Shown: in pieces, positions 17,757-26,996 of the stretch
Numbering within the stretch: the stretch's first letter is position 1
How the letters are laid out: each line of letters opens with the position of its first letter
DNA from: Zhihengliuella alba
Lineage (GTDB): Bacteria; Actinomycetota; Actinomycetes; Actinomycetales; Micrococcaceae
Length of the DNA: 64,000 nt
Reading direction: 5' to 3'
Assembly: GCF_039538765.1 (NCBI RefSeq)
Contig: NZ_BAABCJ010000002.1
Span: 620,001-684,000, forward strand
Position numbers and translations under genes: made by a program
The notes under the pieces: generated by a model
The model's database searches: none
Told to the model about the DNA's origin: nothing
What the model saw: the letters and a program-made list of their open reading frames with translations, nothing else

Positions 17757-20255
17757 TCAAAAGGGGATGGGGGCGGGTTCGGTCGGTGGTGTGAGGTTCA
17801 GGGTCGTTTGGGCGGTGGTGTCGGGGTGGAAGTGGGTGTTGCGCATCAGGGGTCTCGTCGGGTCGACGGTGGCCGGGGGCCGCCAGAGGGGTATGCCGGT
17901 GCTCATGTCGATGTCCCAGGTGCTGTTGTCGGCCAGGGTGTGGTGGAACCCGCAGCACAGGGCCCCGTTGTCGAGGTCGGTGGTACCGCCTTGGTGCCAG
18001 GGGATGACGTGGTGGGCTTCGCACCAGGTGGCCGGGACGGTGCAGCCGGGGAACGTGCAGCCGCGGTCGCGGAGGGTCAGGGCCCGGCGCTGGGCGGTGG
18101 TGAAGGTGCGTTGGGTGCGTCCGAGGTCCAGGATCTGGCCGGCGGAGCCGAGGACGGCGGGCAGGACGGACGCGTCGCAGGCCAGGGCGCGCAGCTGGGC
18201 CGGTGGGATGACCGGTGAGTACACGCCCCGGCTCACCGGCAACCGCACCCCGGGCACCCCGGGGACGTCGGGAGCACCGGGACCATCGGGGGCGCCGGGG
18301 GCGTTCGGGGCGCCGGGGCGGTGGGGTGATCGATCCGGCGGGGCACTACTCGCCGAAATCGCCCGGCCTGCCCGGCCTGCCCGGTCTGCCCGGCCGGTCG
18401 GCGGGTTGCCGGTCGGGTCGGGGCGGTCCGGCCGTCCCGGAGAGCAGACGCCGCCGGTGGGGTTGGCGGTGTCGTGGCTGTTGAGTTGGTTCAGGAGCAT
18501 CTGGTGGTCCAGGGCGACCATGATCTGGGGGCGCTGGCCTCCGGTGGAGGGCAGCCGGTCGGTGGCCAGGGCGATCCTCAGGGCGGCGAGGATCCCGTCG
18601 AGCTCCAGCTGCGCCCGCGACCGATCGTCCACCAGGGCGGCGCCGGGCTCGGGCAGGAACGCCACCGACGAACCACCGGCACCACCAGCGTCGGCCGGCT
18701 CGGCACCGGCACCGGCCGGCTCGGCACCGGCACCGGCTGGTCGGTTCTCGTACTCGCCGACGCCGACCGGCACGGCCGGCCGGTTCTCGTGCTCGCCGGC
18801 GTGGCCGGTCGGAACCGCGGCGTCGGTGCCGGGCACGCGCTGCTCGGGCCCGGGCCCGGCGACCCGCTCAGGCAGGGCACTGCCCGAGCCTGAATCCTCG
18901 CCGGCGACCGGACGTGCGCCGTCCTCGGCGCTGGGCTGGCCGCTGCCCGCGGCGTCGGGGCCGCCAACGGTGCCCGCAGCTCCCGTGCCGGCAGCTCCGG
19001 TGCCGGGCGCACTCGTGGCGTCGGTGCTGCCGGCGCCACTGCCATTGCTGGAGCCGCTGCCGCTGCCACTGCCGCTGCCGCTGCCATTGCCGGAGCCGCC
19101 GTCGCTGCCATTGCCGGCGCCGCTGCCTGCGCTGTTGGTTGTGTCGGGGGTGGTGTTGCGGGGGTTGGTCGCGGCGCCGGTGACCGTGCGGAGCAGTTCG
19201 AACTGGTCCGTCGTGACGTTCAGGTGGAACCGGTGCAGCCCCTGCCGCTGGCCCTTGTAGAACAAGCCCTGCTGGGCCTTCCGCACGGCCTCGGAGGGAG
19301 CCAGGCCGTCCTGGTCGATCGCGGCCTCCCACTGCCGCCCGACCGCCTCGACCGTGCCCGGGTCCACGCCGCGGGCCGTCCCGGCCAGACCGGCCTCCAT
19401 CGCCTCCCACAACCCGACCGCCTCCGGGCCCAGCTGCCGCGCCCGCGGCTCGACCCGCTCCAACGAGCGCACCGCGATCACCGCGGCCTCCGCCGAGAGG
19501 TCCCCCTCGGCCGTGGCGGCGCCGAGGTGCGGGTACTTCGCCTCGAGCCGCTCCCCGGTGAGCGCCCGCCGGGGCAGGAGGGTCCGGGACAGCAGCAGCC
19601 GCCGGTTCGTCTCGGCGGTGCTGACCCGCTCGGCGTACCGGAACCAGTCCGCCGTGCCCTTGAACTCCGACAGGCCCCGCCCCGTCCCCGCAGCGCCGGC
19701 CCCGGCCAGATCCGCCTCGTCAGCGGCCCTGGCCCCCAGCACCCGCCCCTGATCGGCCCGCCGCCCCGTGGCCTCAAGTAGATGCACCAGCGAGGCCGCG
19801 GCGTGGGCGTCCAGCGGGCCCGCGCAGACCGCCTCGACCGTCTCCACCACCAACCCGTCCAACACGGCCGAGACCGCCTCCCACCGCTCCAACAGCCCCG
19901 CCACCAACGGCGACACCGAAGCAGGGGACGAGGAAGAGCTGGCAGCGGCAGCGGCAGCGGCAGCGGCAGCGGCAGCGGCAGCGGGAGCGGAGCCGTCCGG
20001 CGCAGCAGTCACGTCCGGCACGGCAGGATCAACGGTGCCCGCGGTGGCGGTGGCGGCAAACGCCGGCTCAGCGGGAGCGGCAGACTCCGGCTCAGCGGGA
20101 GCGGCAGACGCCGGCACAGCCGCCACGTCCTGCACTGCCGGGGCGACGGTGCCCGCGGTGGCGGCAGAACCCGCGGCGGCGGTAGCGGGCCGGACGGTGG
20201 TGTCGACACCAGAGCCGACCACCCGTCCATGCCTCGGAACCGCTGCATTCTCCAT
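17757..20255 (-). CDS. DUF222 domain protein with C-terminal HNH endonuclease motif
   Basis: An 832-residue member of the 13E12/DUF222-HNH family common in actinobacteria. The N-terminal 95 residues are Ala/Pro-rich and contain a run of about 15 alanines. The DUF222 region (about 115-350) is followed by a long Gly/Ser/Asn low-complexity stretch, duplicated ENRPA and AEPAGAGAEPA segments, and more DUF222 sequence. The HNH domain near the C-terminus shows CTFPGC, WCEAHHVIPW and LCCGFHHTLAD. Whether these proteins cut DNA is not settled; some are thought to be remnants of mobile elements. ATG 20255 has GGAGGA nine bases upstream. No recombinase, intron or terminal repeats are visible nearby. The inserts make it unusually long; family members are often 400-550 residues. 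Confidence 0.85.
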   Translation of the reverse strand: MENAAVPRHGRVVGSGVDTTVRPATAAAGSAATAGTVAPAVQDVAAVPASAAPAEPESAAPAEPAFAATATAGTVDPAVPDVTAAPDGSAPAAAAAAAAAAAAAASSSSSPASVSPLVAGLLERWEAVSAVLDGLVVETVEAVCAGPLDAHAAASLVHLLEATGRRADQGRVLGARAADEADLAGAGAAGTGRGLSEFKGTADWFRYAERVSTAETNRRLLLSRTLLPRRALTGERLEAKYPHLGAATAEGDLSAEAAVIAVRSLERVEPRARQLGPEAVGLWEAMEAGLAGTARGVDPGTVEAVGRQWEAAIDQDGLAPSEAVRKAQQGLFYKGQRQGLHRFHLNVTTDQFELLRTVTGAATNPRNTTPDTTNSAGSGAGNGSDGGSGNGSGSGSGSGSGSSNGSGAGSTDATSAPGTGAAGTGAAGTVGGPDAAGSGQPSAEDGARPVAGEDSGSGSALPERVAGPGPEQRVPGTDAAVPTGHAGEHENRPAVPVGVGEYENRPAGAGAEPAGAGAEPADAGGAGGSSVAFLPEPGAALVDDRSRAQLELDGILAALRIALATDRLPSTGGQRPQIMVALDHQMLLNQLNSHDTANPTGGVCSPGRPDRPDPTGNPPTGRADRAGRAGRAISASSAPPDRSPHRPGAPNAPGAPDGPGAPDVPGVPGVRLPVSRGVYSPVIPPAQLRALACDASVLPAVLGSAGQILDLGRTQRTFTTAQRRALTLRDRGCTFPGCTVPATWCEAHHVIPWHQGGTTDLDNGALCCGFHHTLADNSTWDIDMSTGIPLWRPPATVDPTRPLMRNTHFHPDTTAQTTLNLTPPTEPAPIPF
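19017..19132. repeat. Low-complexity Gly/Ser/Asn-coding DNA in the DUF222-HNH gene
   Basis: Repeats of CTGCCG and CTGCCA variants encode, on the minus strand, a linker of alternating Gly and Ser or Asn. It lies between the two halves of the DUF222 region and is likely a flexible, slippage-prone spacer. Confidence 0.7.
19941..19982. repeat. Hexanucleotide microsatellite (GGCAGC) x7
   Basis: Seven exact copies of GGCAGC encode a polyalanine run in the N-terminal tail of the DUF222-HNH protein. Gain or loss of units would keep the reading frame. Confidence 0.9.
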
Positions 20256-20376
20256 GCATCAATCCTCCGCCGGAGCGCCTCCGAGGGTCAGAGCAGGACC
20301 CCCGCCTGTGGAGTGGCGTGCCGAACGGAGGGGATGTGGAGGGCGAGTCCGGCGTCGGTCCGGCGTCGGCTGCGGC

Positions 20377-22311
20377 CTAGTCGAGTCCTCGCAGATCCAG
20401 CGTCAGCGACGTCTCTCCGTCGGAGTCGAGCCGGACCGGGATCCCCCAGTCCTGCTGGTACAGGTGGCAGGCAGCGTGGTCGGGGATCTCCCCGCCCGGC
20501 TCGCCGTCGCAGGCCGCGGCGCGCGCCGTGATGTGCAGAACGCCGTCCGGCACCTCGGGGTTGAGCTCGAGCGTCCGGGACAGACCCACGGACGTCCCGG
20601 CCCCGCTGAGCAGCAGTTCCTCCGGCGACGCCGAGATCTTCAGCTGCGTGGGATCACCCCACCGGTCGTCGAGCTTCTGACCCTTCGGCGCCGAGAAGCG
20701 CACCAGGATCTCGTGCGCGCCCGCCGCGACCGGGGTCTTCGGGCGCTGGGTCTGCGCAGCCCCCTCGTCGACGGTGAGCGCCTCCTTGGGCAGCGGGATG
20801 CGGACCAGCTGGTGCTTGTTGGTCTCGACGACCAGCAGCACCGGATCGCCATCGACGGTCGAGTCGAGCACCACGTCCGAGGGCTCCGCCAGGCCACGCG
20901 CCAGCGTGGAGACCGTCCGGGTCACGGGATCGTACCGGCGGACGGCCCCGTTGTAGGTGTCGGCCACGGCCACGGAGCCGTCCGGCAGGACCGTCACGCC
21001 GAGCGGGTGCTGCAGCCGGGCGGCCGCGGCGTCCCCGTCGCGGAAACCGAAATCGAACAGGCCCTCGCCGATCGCGGTCTCCACCGCCGCGACGCGGCCG
21101 TCGTCGTCCAGCCGCAGGACGCGCAGGGCGGAGGTCTCCGAGTCCGCGATCCAGATGTCGCCCGCGGCGTCGGCGGCGAGCCCGGATGTCTGCGCGAACC
21201 AGCTGGTGTCCCGCCCGCCGTCGAGCAGGCCCTCCAGTCCGGTGCCCGCGTGGACGGTGACGCGGCCGGTCAGGGGGTCGAACGCGAAGATCTGGTGTGT
21301 GCCGGCCATCGCGACGACGACGGCCTGCGCCTTCTCGCTCCACAGGACGTCCCAGGGGGACGAGAGCGACGTGTTCAGCGGGTCCGTGCCGAGGTCCCAG
21401 TGCCAGCCGTCGGCCTCGTTCTCGCGGGCGCGCTCGGCGTCGAGCAGGCGCTGCACGCCGTTTCCGGCGAGCGTCGTCACCTCGCCGGTCTCCAGCCGCA
21501 CCCCGCGGAGGCGGTGGTTGACGGTATCGGCGACGACGACGTCGTACCCGACTCGGGCGGCCACGGCCTCCGGGAGGAGCGCCAGCCCCTGGAGCTCGTT
21601 GAAGCGGGCGGTGGCGGCGTCGCCGTCGGCGTACCCCTTGGCGCCCTCACCGATGGTGCGGACCACGGTCTCCAGGTCGCCGGCCAGCTCGACGATCCGG
21701 TGGTGGCCCGAGTCGCCGACCAGGAAATGGCCGTTCGGCAGCGGCAGGACCTTGCCCGGGAACCGCAGGTCGCCCTCGCGCGCCGGCGGGGCCACGTAGG
21801 GCCCGTCCCCGCGGTGCAGGGTTCCCTTGGCCTCGTGCTCGGCGATCAGCTCGCCGGCGAGGGCCTCGAGCCCGTTCGCGTGCCCCTCGCCGGACAGGTG
21901 CGCGGCGATGTAGCCCTCGGGGTCGACGACGACGAGCGTCGGCCAGGCGCGCGCGCCGTAGGCCTGCCAAGTGGTCAGCTCGGGGTCGTCGAGGACGGGG
22001 TGGTGGATCTCGTAGCGTTCGACGGCGGCGGCCAGCGCGTCGGGGTCGGCCTCGTGCTCGAACTTCGGCGAGTGGACTCCGACGATGACGAGCTCGTCCC
22101 GGTACTTCTCCTCCAGCGGGCGCAGCTCGTCGAGGACGTGGAGGCAGTTGATGCAGCAGAACGTCCAGAAGTCGAGCACCACGATCTTGCCGCGGAGGTC
22201 CTCGAGCGTGACCATTCGCCCGCCCGTGTTCAGCCAGTTCCGGCCGACGAGCTCCGACGCGCGCACGCGATAGCTGGCGCGGATGGATTCAGTCACGGGG
22301 GTCTCGGTCAC
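20377..22311 (-). CDS. Thioredoxin-domain protein with NHL repeats (NHLRC2-like)
   Basis: A 644-residue protein. Residues 1-160 form a TlpA-like thioredoxin fold with the redox motif in DFWTFCCINCLHVLDEL (Cys-Ile-Asn-Cys preceded by another Cys). The middle (about 180-500) is an NHL beta-propeller with repeated blade motifs (FLVGDSGHHRIVEL, VVADTVNHRLRGV, IWIADSETSALRVL, VAVADTYNGAVRRY). A C-terminal beta domain follows, like human NHLRC2. There is no signal peptide, so it is probably cytosolic; its substrate is unknown. GTG 22311 follows AAGGAG at the right spacing. The 221-bp spacer upstream contains a GATAAT that could be its -10, without a clear -35. Confidence 0.88.
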   Translation of the reverse strand: MTETPVTESIRASYRVRASELVGRNWLNTGGRMVTLEDLRGKIVVLDFWTFCCINCLHVLDELRPLEEKYRDELVIVGVHSPKFEHEADPDALAAAVERYEIHHPVLDDPELTTWQAYGARAWPTLVVVDPEGYIAAHLSGEGHANGLEALAGELIAEHEAKGTLHRGDGPYVAPPAREGDLRFPGKVLPLPNGHFLVGDSGHHRIVELAGDLETVVRTIGEGAKGYADGDAATARFNELQGLALLPEAVAARVGYDVVVADTVNHRLRGVRLETGEVTTLAGNGVQRLLDAERARENEADGWHWDLGTDPLNTSLSSPWDVLWSEKAQAVVVAMAGTHQIFAFDPLTGRVTVHAGTGLEGLLDGGRDTSWFAQTSGLAADAAGDIWIADSETSALRVLRLDDDGRVAAVETAIGEGLFDFGFRDGDAAAARLQHPLGVTVLPDGSVAVADTYNGAVRRYDPVTRTVSTLARGLAEPSDVVLDSTVDGDPVLLVVETNKHQLVRIPLPKEALTVDEGAAQTQRPKTPVAAGAHEILVRFSAPKGQKLDDRWGDPTQLKISASPEELLLSGAGTSVGLSRTLELNPEVPDGVLHITARAAACDGEPGGEIPDHAACHLYQQDWGIPVRLDSDGETSLTLDLRGLD

Positions 22312-22532
22312 GGGGGCTCCTTGTGTCGGCTGACGTGGTGGGCTCGGAGGCTGCGGTATCGCCTGGGCGAGGCCGCGGACGCTGGTCCGCCGCGCGGGCG
22401 GGCCACTGTCCTGACAACCAATTATCGCCCGGCATTCTTCCCCGGGCCGAACTCGCTGACGCCGGACTACGTCGGTGTCCCTCGAGCGCCGTCCCTGCGA
22501 CACTGTCCGTCCGGCACGGTCCCCCACCGCCC

Positions 22533-23435
22533 CTACTTCTCCTGCTGCGCGGCCAGCTCGCGGATCGTCGCGTCCATGACGGCCTCGGCCAGCCGCGTGG
22601 TCCGCTCGTCCTCCACGCCCTCCTGCCCCGCGAAGGAGACCATGGCGACGTAGTCCCCCGCCTCCTCGAGGAGGACCACCGACTGCTGCTCGAGGTCGGC
22701 GTCGTGCGGGAACCGGCTCCAGAACACGGCCGAGTCGACCTCGCGCTCCACCGCGGGGGCCTGGAACGCGAGCGGTCCGCTCGCCGGCGTCGTCGTGTCC
22801 TCGCCGCTGGGCTTCTGGACGTTCAGGGTGACCTGCGGGCACTCCTCCAGCAGCGTCCGGACGGTGCCGTAGTAGGCCTCGAGCGCTCCCCGGTCGGCGA
22901 TGCGCGCGACCTCGACCGTCCCCGTCATTGGGACGCTCTCCGCCGCGAAGTCCGTCCGAGCGGCCTCCTCGCCGAGCAGCACCGGCGACCAGTTCAGCCG
23001 CTGCAGGGGCTCCTGGCAGGACGACGGCGCGACGACGACGCCGTCCATCGCGTCCGGCCGGTCCTCGCGCAGCCGGGCGAGATCCTCCGTCGAGGCGACG
23101 GCCGAACGGTCGAAGCCCAGCTGCGCCGCCTGCAGGACGCCCGCGGCCGCCGCCACGTTCTCGACCGTGACGGGCCGCGGCGACGCGCCGTCCTCGCCCG
23201 AGCCGTCCCCGCCCGAGCCCTCCGCTCCGGTCACGCCGGAGTGCTGGTCGTCGTTCGGCGGCTCGGCTCCGCCGTCGCTCCCGCAGCCCGTCAGAGCCAA
23301 CAGGACGACGGCGGCGCTCGCCGCGAACCTGCCCGGGCGCCGGCGCAGTCGCCGCGGGGCAGTACGTGCGGGCCCGAGGCCGGTCCGGGGCGCGGGGCGG
23401 GGGTCAGGATGGGCCACGGCGGTCGAGCTCCTCAT
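22533..23435 (-). CDS. Lipoprotein with sensor-like extracellular domain
   Basis: A 300-residue lipoprotein: a long basic n-region, then a hydrophobic segment ending in VVLLALTGCGSD (lipid-modified Cys near residue 51), an acidic Gly/Ser linker, and a domain of about 210 residues with CQEPLQRLNW and LEECPQVTLNV. The two cysteines suggest a disulfide, as in the extracellular sensor domains of mycobacterial lipoproteins and PknH. I cannot assign a function. The ATG at 23435 lies 32 bases inside the end of the CtaG-like gene, so the two are translationally linked. It may belong to the copper/oxidase operon. Confidence 0.65.
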   Translation of the reverse strand: MRSSTAVAHPDPRPAPRTGLGPARTAPRRLRRRPGRFAASAAVVLLALTGCGSDGGAEPPNDDQHSGVTGAEGSGGDGSGEDGASPRPVTVENVAAAAGVLQAAQLGFDRSAVASTEDLARLREDRPDAMDGVVVAPSSCQEPLQRLNWSPVLLGEEAARTDFAAESVPMTGTVEVARIADRGALEAYYGTVRTLLEECPQVTLNVQKPSGEDTTTPASGPLAFQAPAVEREVDSAVFWSRFPHDADLEQQSVVLLEEAGDYVAMVSFAGQEGVEDERTTRLAEAVMDATIRELAAQQEK

Positions 23436-25464
23436 CGTGCTGGTTCAGGTCGCGGAACATGGCGTTGTAGGCGGCCAGCTCGGCCTCGTCGTCGCGGTCC
23501 GCCTTGCGGTCCCGCCGCTTCGCCTCCCGCTCCGAGGAGCGGCTCCAGGCGAACATCACGCCCAGGGCGAGCAGCAGCGTCGGCACCTCGCCGATCCCCC
23601 ACATCGCGCCGGCGCCGAACTTCTGGTCCGCCATCGGGTCGGCTCCCCACTCGCGGCCCATGCTGCCGAACCAGGACGCCTGGATGAGCGACTCGCTGCC
23701 CATGATGGAGACGCCGTAGAACGCATGGAAGCTCATGGTCGCCAGCAGGACCACCAGCCGGAACGGGTACGGCGCCCGCTTCGGCAGCGGGTCCGCGCCG
23801 ATCATGTTGAGCGCGAAGATGTAGCCGGTGAGCAGGAAGTGGACGTTCATCAGCTCGTGGCCGACGTGCTCGCTCAAGGCGAAGCGGAAGAGATCCGTGT
23901 TGTAGAAGATGATGATGGATCCGGCGAAGTTCGCGGCCGCGAACAACGGGTGGGTGATCACCCTGGAGACCGGCGAGTGCACGATCGAGAGGATCCACTC
24001 GCGCGGTCCGCGGGAGCCGTCGGTGCGCGCCGGCACGGCCTTCAGGGCCAGCGTCACCGGCGCGCCGAGCACCAGGAAGAACGGCACCACCATGGTCAGG
24101 GCCATGTGGCCGACCATGTGGGAGGAGAAGAGGACCATCCCGTAGACGGCCAGCACTCCGGAGGTGATGTAGAAGAGGGCCGCGAGGCCCACCAGCCACG
24201 AGACCAGCCGCAGCACGGGCCAGGCGTCGCCGCGGCGGCGGAGCGTGACGAATCCGTAGAGGTAGAACACGGCCAGGATCGCGATGATCGCCACCCACAG
24301 CCAGTCGATGCGCCAGCTCGTGACCCAGGACTCCGCCGTCAGGGGCGGCGGCAGCTCGTAGCCGGTCAGGAACCGCGCGGGGGACGGATTCTCGGGCTCG
24401 AGCTCCGGCACCGGCGGCGCCGTCCGGCCGAGCACCGTGGCCAGACCGAAGACGGCGGCCATCACGATCGTCTCGACGGCCACGATCCGCCAGGCCGCGG
24501 CCGCGGCGGAGATCCGCCCGGCGAGCAGCGCCGGGATGGTGCGCCGTCGGTGCAGGTAGCCCAGCACACCGAGCAGGACGGTCAGCGCGACCTTCGCGAG
24601 GAGGACGACCCCGTACGGGGACGCGAGGTCCGCGAACGACTGCACGCGCAGGAGGGCGCTGACGACCCCGGAGAGCAGGACCAGGCCGATCGCGACGGTC
24701 GCGAGCCAGGAGAAGCGGGAGAGGACGACGCCGGTCAGCACCGGCCGCTGCCGTTCGGCCGGCGCGCGCCCCGGCGCAGGCGCGTCGAGCCGGCCGGCCA
24801 GGCAGGCGAGGACCGCGATGCCGCCGGCCCAGAGGCACACGCCGACCAGGTGCAGCAGCATCCCGTTCACGGCGGCCCAGTGATCGTCACTGCCTCCGGC
24901 GTGGCCGATGAGGGACAGCGGGAGGGCGCCGACCATCGCGAGGACCGCGCCGATGGCGATGCCGGCCGGCGAGCGGACACCGAACGCCCAGGAGGCGGTG
25001 ACGGCGGCGAGAACCACCATCCAGGCCCAGGCGGTGCCGGTCGGGATGTTGAGGATGAAGTCGAGCATCCCGGTGGTGTACGCGTCGGTGGTCTGCAGCG
25101 GCAGGCCGGAGACGTCGGAGAACGTCAGGACCAGCACGACGGCGGCGGCGAGCGTCCACACGGTCGCGGCACCGCCCGCCAGGTTCATGGTGCGGGTGAA
25201 GGCCGGGTGCTCTCCGCCGGCGCCGGCGTCGGTCCGGGTGGGCTTCAGCCCCCGCGGCAGGATCGCGGCCGCGAAGACGAGCGCGCCGACGGTCGTGGCC
25301 ATCGCACCGTGGTGGATGGTCTTCGCCAGGGGCAGGCCCCAGCGCGTGATGGCCCCCGGGTCGGCCAGCTGCCCGGCGGCCGCCGTCCCGGTGTAGACGA
25401 GTGCGACGACGCACGCGAGCAGCCCCGCGAAGACCGCGGGGACAGCGAGCTGCTGCGGCTTCAC
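23404..25464 (-). CDS. Fused CopD copper-uptake / CtaG cytochrome oxidase assembly protein
   Basis: A 686-residue polytopic membrane protein. The first half (about nine segments) is a CopD domain, with HHGAMATTVGALVF and the conserved WAAVNGMLLHLVGVCLWAGG. The second half is a CtaG/Caa3-type domain with SSHMVGHMALTMVVPFFLVL, HPLFAAANFAGSIIIFYNT and VHFLLTGYIFALNMIGADP, rich in membrane histidines that may carry copper. The tail is charged and cytoplasmic. Such fusions are common in actinobacteria and are thought to deliver copper to aa3/caa3 oxidase. It starts at GTG 25464 or 25470, shortly after the CopC stop. An operon with CopC upstream and the lipoprotein downstream is likely. Confidence 0.9.
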   Translation of the reverse strand: MKPQQLAVPAVFAGLLACVVALVYTGTAAAGQLADPGAITRWGLPLAKTIHHGAMATTVGALVFAAAILPRGLKPTRTDAGAGGEHPAFTRTMNLAGGAATVWTLAAAVVLVLTFSDVSGLPLQTTDAYTTGMLDFILNIPTGTAWAWMVVLAAVTASWAFGVRSPAGIAIGAVLAMVGALPLSLIGHAGGSDDHWAAVNGMLLHLVGVCLWAGGIAVLACLAGRLDAPAPGRAPAERQRPVLTGVVLSRFSWLATVAIGLVLLSGVVSALLRVQSFADLASPYGVVLLAKVALTVLLGVLGYLHRRRTIPALLAGRISAAAAAWRIVAVETIVMAAVFGLATVLGRTAPPVPELEPENPSPARFLTGYELPPPLTAESWVTSWRIDWLWVAIIAILAVFYLYGFVTLRRRGDAWPVLRLVSWLVGLAALFYITSGVLAVYGMVLFSSHMVGHMALTMVVPFFLVLGAPVTLALKAVPARTDGSRGPREWILSIVHSPVSRVITHPLFAAANFAGSIIIFYNTDLFRFALSEHVGHELMNVHFLLTGYIFALNMIGADPLPKRAPYPFRLVVLLATMSFHAFYGVSIMGSESLIQASWFGSMGREWGADPMADQKFGAGAMWGIGEVPTLLLALGVMFAWSRSSEREAKRRDRKADRDDEAELAAYNAMFRDLNQHDEELDRRGPS

Positions 25465-25483
25465 GCGCACCGCCCTGCGGCCA

Positions 25484-26266
25484 TCAGGACCGTCCGCCGG
25501 ACGTGGAGTCGCCGGACGCGCCGCCGGTCCCCCGCTGGTCGCTGTCCGACGCGCGTGCCTGCTTCTGGCCCTCGGTGACGCGCCTGGCCTTGGCGGCGAC
25601 GATCCAGACCAGCGCGGCGGCCGCGATCGCGGCGAGAGCGATCCACAGCGCGGCCATCGGATCGCCCGCGGGCTGCTCGGCGGCGTCGTCCTGCGTCGCG
25701 TCGTCCTGCTTCTCGTCGTCCTGCGTCTCGGTGGCGGCGCCGGCGGCGGTCGATTCGCCGGCCGGCTGGGAGGCGGGCGGCTCCGCTGCATCCGACGCGG
25801 CGGGGCTGGACTCGCTCGGGCCGGTCTCGGCCGGGGCGCCGGCCACGGAGAACGTGACGGCCTGGCCGTTCGCGGTCGTGCCCTCGATCGGGTGGCCGTC
25901 GGAGGAGATCACCCGCCAGGACAGCGTGTACTCCCCGGCCGGCAGGGCGTCGGACGGCGTCACGGTCACGTCGGTCCGCTCGATCGCCGCGGAGGTCGGA
26001 TAGTCCGTCCCATCCGCCGCCGTGAGCTCGAAGGCGCTGCCGATCTCCTGGATCTCGCCGCTGAAGGTCAGGCCGATCGTCTCGGGCGAGCGCTCCAGGG
26101 CGGCGCCGGACTCCGGGTCGGTGGAGAGGAGCTGATCGTGGGCGTGCGCCGCGGGTGCCAGCGCGACGGCGGCGAGGACCGCCAGGCACGCGAACGCGGC
26201 GGCCAGCGCGGCACGGAGGGAGGAGGCGGGTGCGGCAGCTGCTCGGCTGCTCCGGAGCGAGTGCAT
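25484..26266 (-). CDS. CopC-domain copper-binding protein, membrane anchored
   Basis: A 260-residue exported protein. The signal peptide ends in ALAPAAHAHDQLLSTDPESG, so the mature chain begins with the N-terminal His typical of CopC copper sites. Conserved CopC motifs are IGLTFSGEIQEIGS, YTLSWRVISSDGHPIEGT and TFSVAG; the His in DGHP is the second ligand. An acidic Gln/Asp linker leads to a C-terminal membrane segment (ALWIALAAIAAAALVWIVAA) and a charged tail. It fits YobA/YcnJ-type actinobacterial CopC. ATG 26266 has AAGGACC upstream. It heads the copper operon with CopD-CtaG 19 bases later. Confidence 0.92.
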   Translation of the reverse strand: MHSLRSSRAAAAPASSLRAALAAAFACLAVLAAVALAPAAHAHDQLLSTDPESGAALERSPETIGLTFSGEIQEIGSAFELTAADGTDYPTSAAIERTDVTVTPSDALPAGEYTLSWRVISSDGHPIEGTTANGQAVTFSVAGAPAETGPSESSPAASDAAEPPASQPAGESTAAGAATETQDDEKQDDATQDDAAEQPAGDPMAALWIALAAIAAAALVWIVAAKARRVTEGQKQARASDSDQRGTGGASGDSTSGGRS

Positions 26267-26393
26267 GAGGTCCTTACGCGTCGGATCTGATCGGCTTCTG
26301 CAGTGGCGGTGGCCTGCTGTCGGCGGCGCCGTCACGCACGTGGACGGGCGGTCCGTGGGACGGACGCCCGCCTTGAATTCTACGACAAGTAGA

Positions 26394-26430
26394 AAGGCCC
26401 GTCCCGCCCGAGACGGGCGGGACGGGCCTT
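26394..26430. terminator. Perfect 17-bp hairpin, terminator of the HU gene
   Basis: A 17-base arm at 26394-26410 (AAGGCCCGTCCCGCCCG) and its exact complement at 26414-26430 enclose the loop AGA. It lies 57 bases past the HU stop codon on the minus strand, and the following bases on that strand are T-rich. It separates HU from the copper operon. Confidence 0.88.
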
Positions 26431-26486
26431 CCAGAGTCCCCGTGTGGGGAAACGAACACGCGGTTCGTTGCAGCCTGCGGGGCAGA

Positions 26487-26768
26487 CTACTTGGCGACGG
26501 CCGCCTTGAGCTTGGAGCCGGCGGTCAGCTTGACCGAGTGGCCGGCCGGGATCTCGATAGCGGCACCGGTCTGCGGGTTGCGGCCCGTGCGGGCGGCGCG
26601 ATCGGTGCGCTCCACGGCGAGCCAGCCCGGGATGGAGACCTTCTCGCCCTTGCCGACCTGGTCGACGAAGACATCGAACACGGCGTCGAGGACGCCGTTC
26701 ACGGCGACCTGCGAGTTGCCGGTCTTCTCGGCGACGGCCTCAACGAGCTCTTTACGGTTCATAGCCAA
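26487..26768 (-). CDS. hup: HU family nucleoid protein
   Basis: A 93-residue DNA-bending protein. The N-terminus NRKELVEAVAEKTGNSQVAV forms the dimerising helices and VERTDRAARTGRNPQTGAAI is the beta-arm that grips the minor groove, including the RNPQTG proline. It lacks the long Lys/Ala-rich tail of mycobacterial HupB, as in Micrococcaceae. The TTG at 26768 is chosen as start because AGGAGG lies six bases upstream and MAMNRKEL matches related proteins; ATG 26762 would be 12 bases from it. Single-gene transcript bounded by a strong terminator. Confidence 0.95.
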   Translation of the reverse strand: MAMNRKELVEAVAEKTGNSQVAVNGVLDAVFDVFVDQVGKGEKVSIPGWLAVERTDRAARTGRNPQTGAAIEIPAGHSVKLTAGSKLKAAVAK

Positions 26769-26996
26769 TGTGGTCCTCCTGGACAGCTCTTCCTCCCGCG
26801 CCGAACCGGGCGGGCTGCCCCGCGGTCGCGAGGTCTTCTGAGTGAAAACTACCAGCCGTGGCTGGCGAACACGCCCAGAATCCCGGGTTTTGGCCTGATT
26901 TTTTAGGTTTTCCCCGAGTTTTCAAGGGATTCCGGGGGTTCGGGGGCCCTTTCTGTGCCCCGGAGCACCCCCTAGACTCACGCCAGGAGGAGAAGC

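Noticed and set aside
17757..20255. Group II intron or homing element based on the HNH motif
   Set aside because: There is no reverse transcriptase or maturase domain and no intron ends; the DUF222 region identifies a different family.
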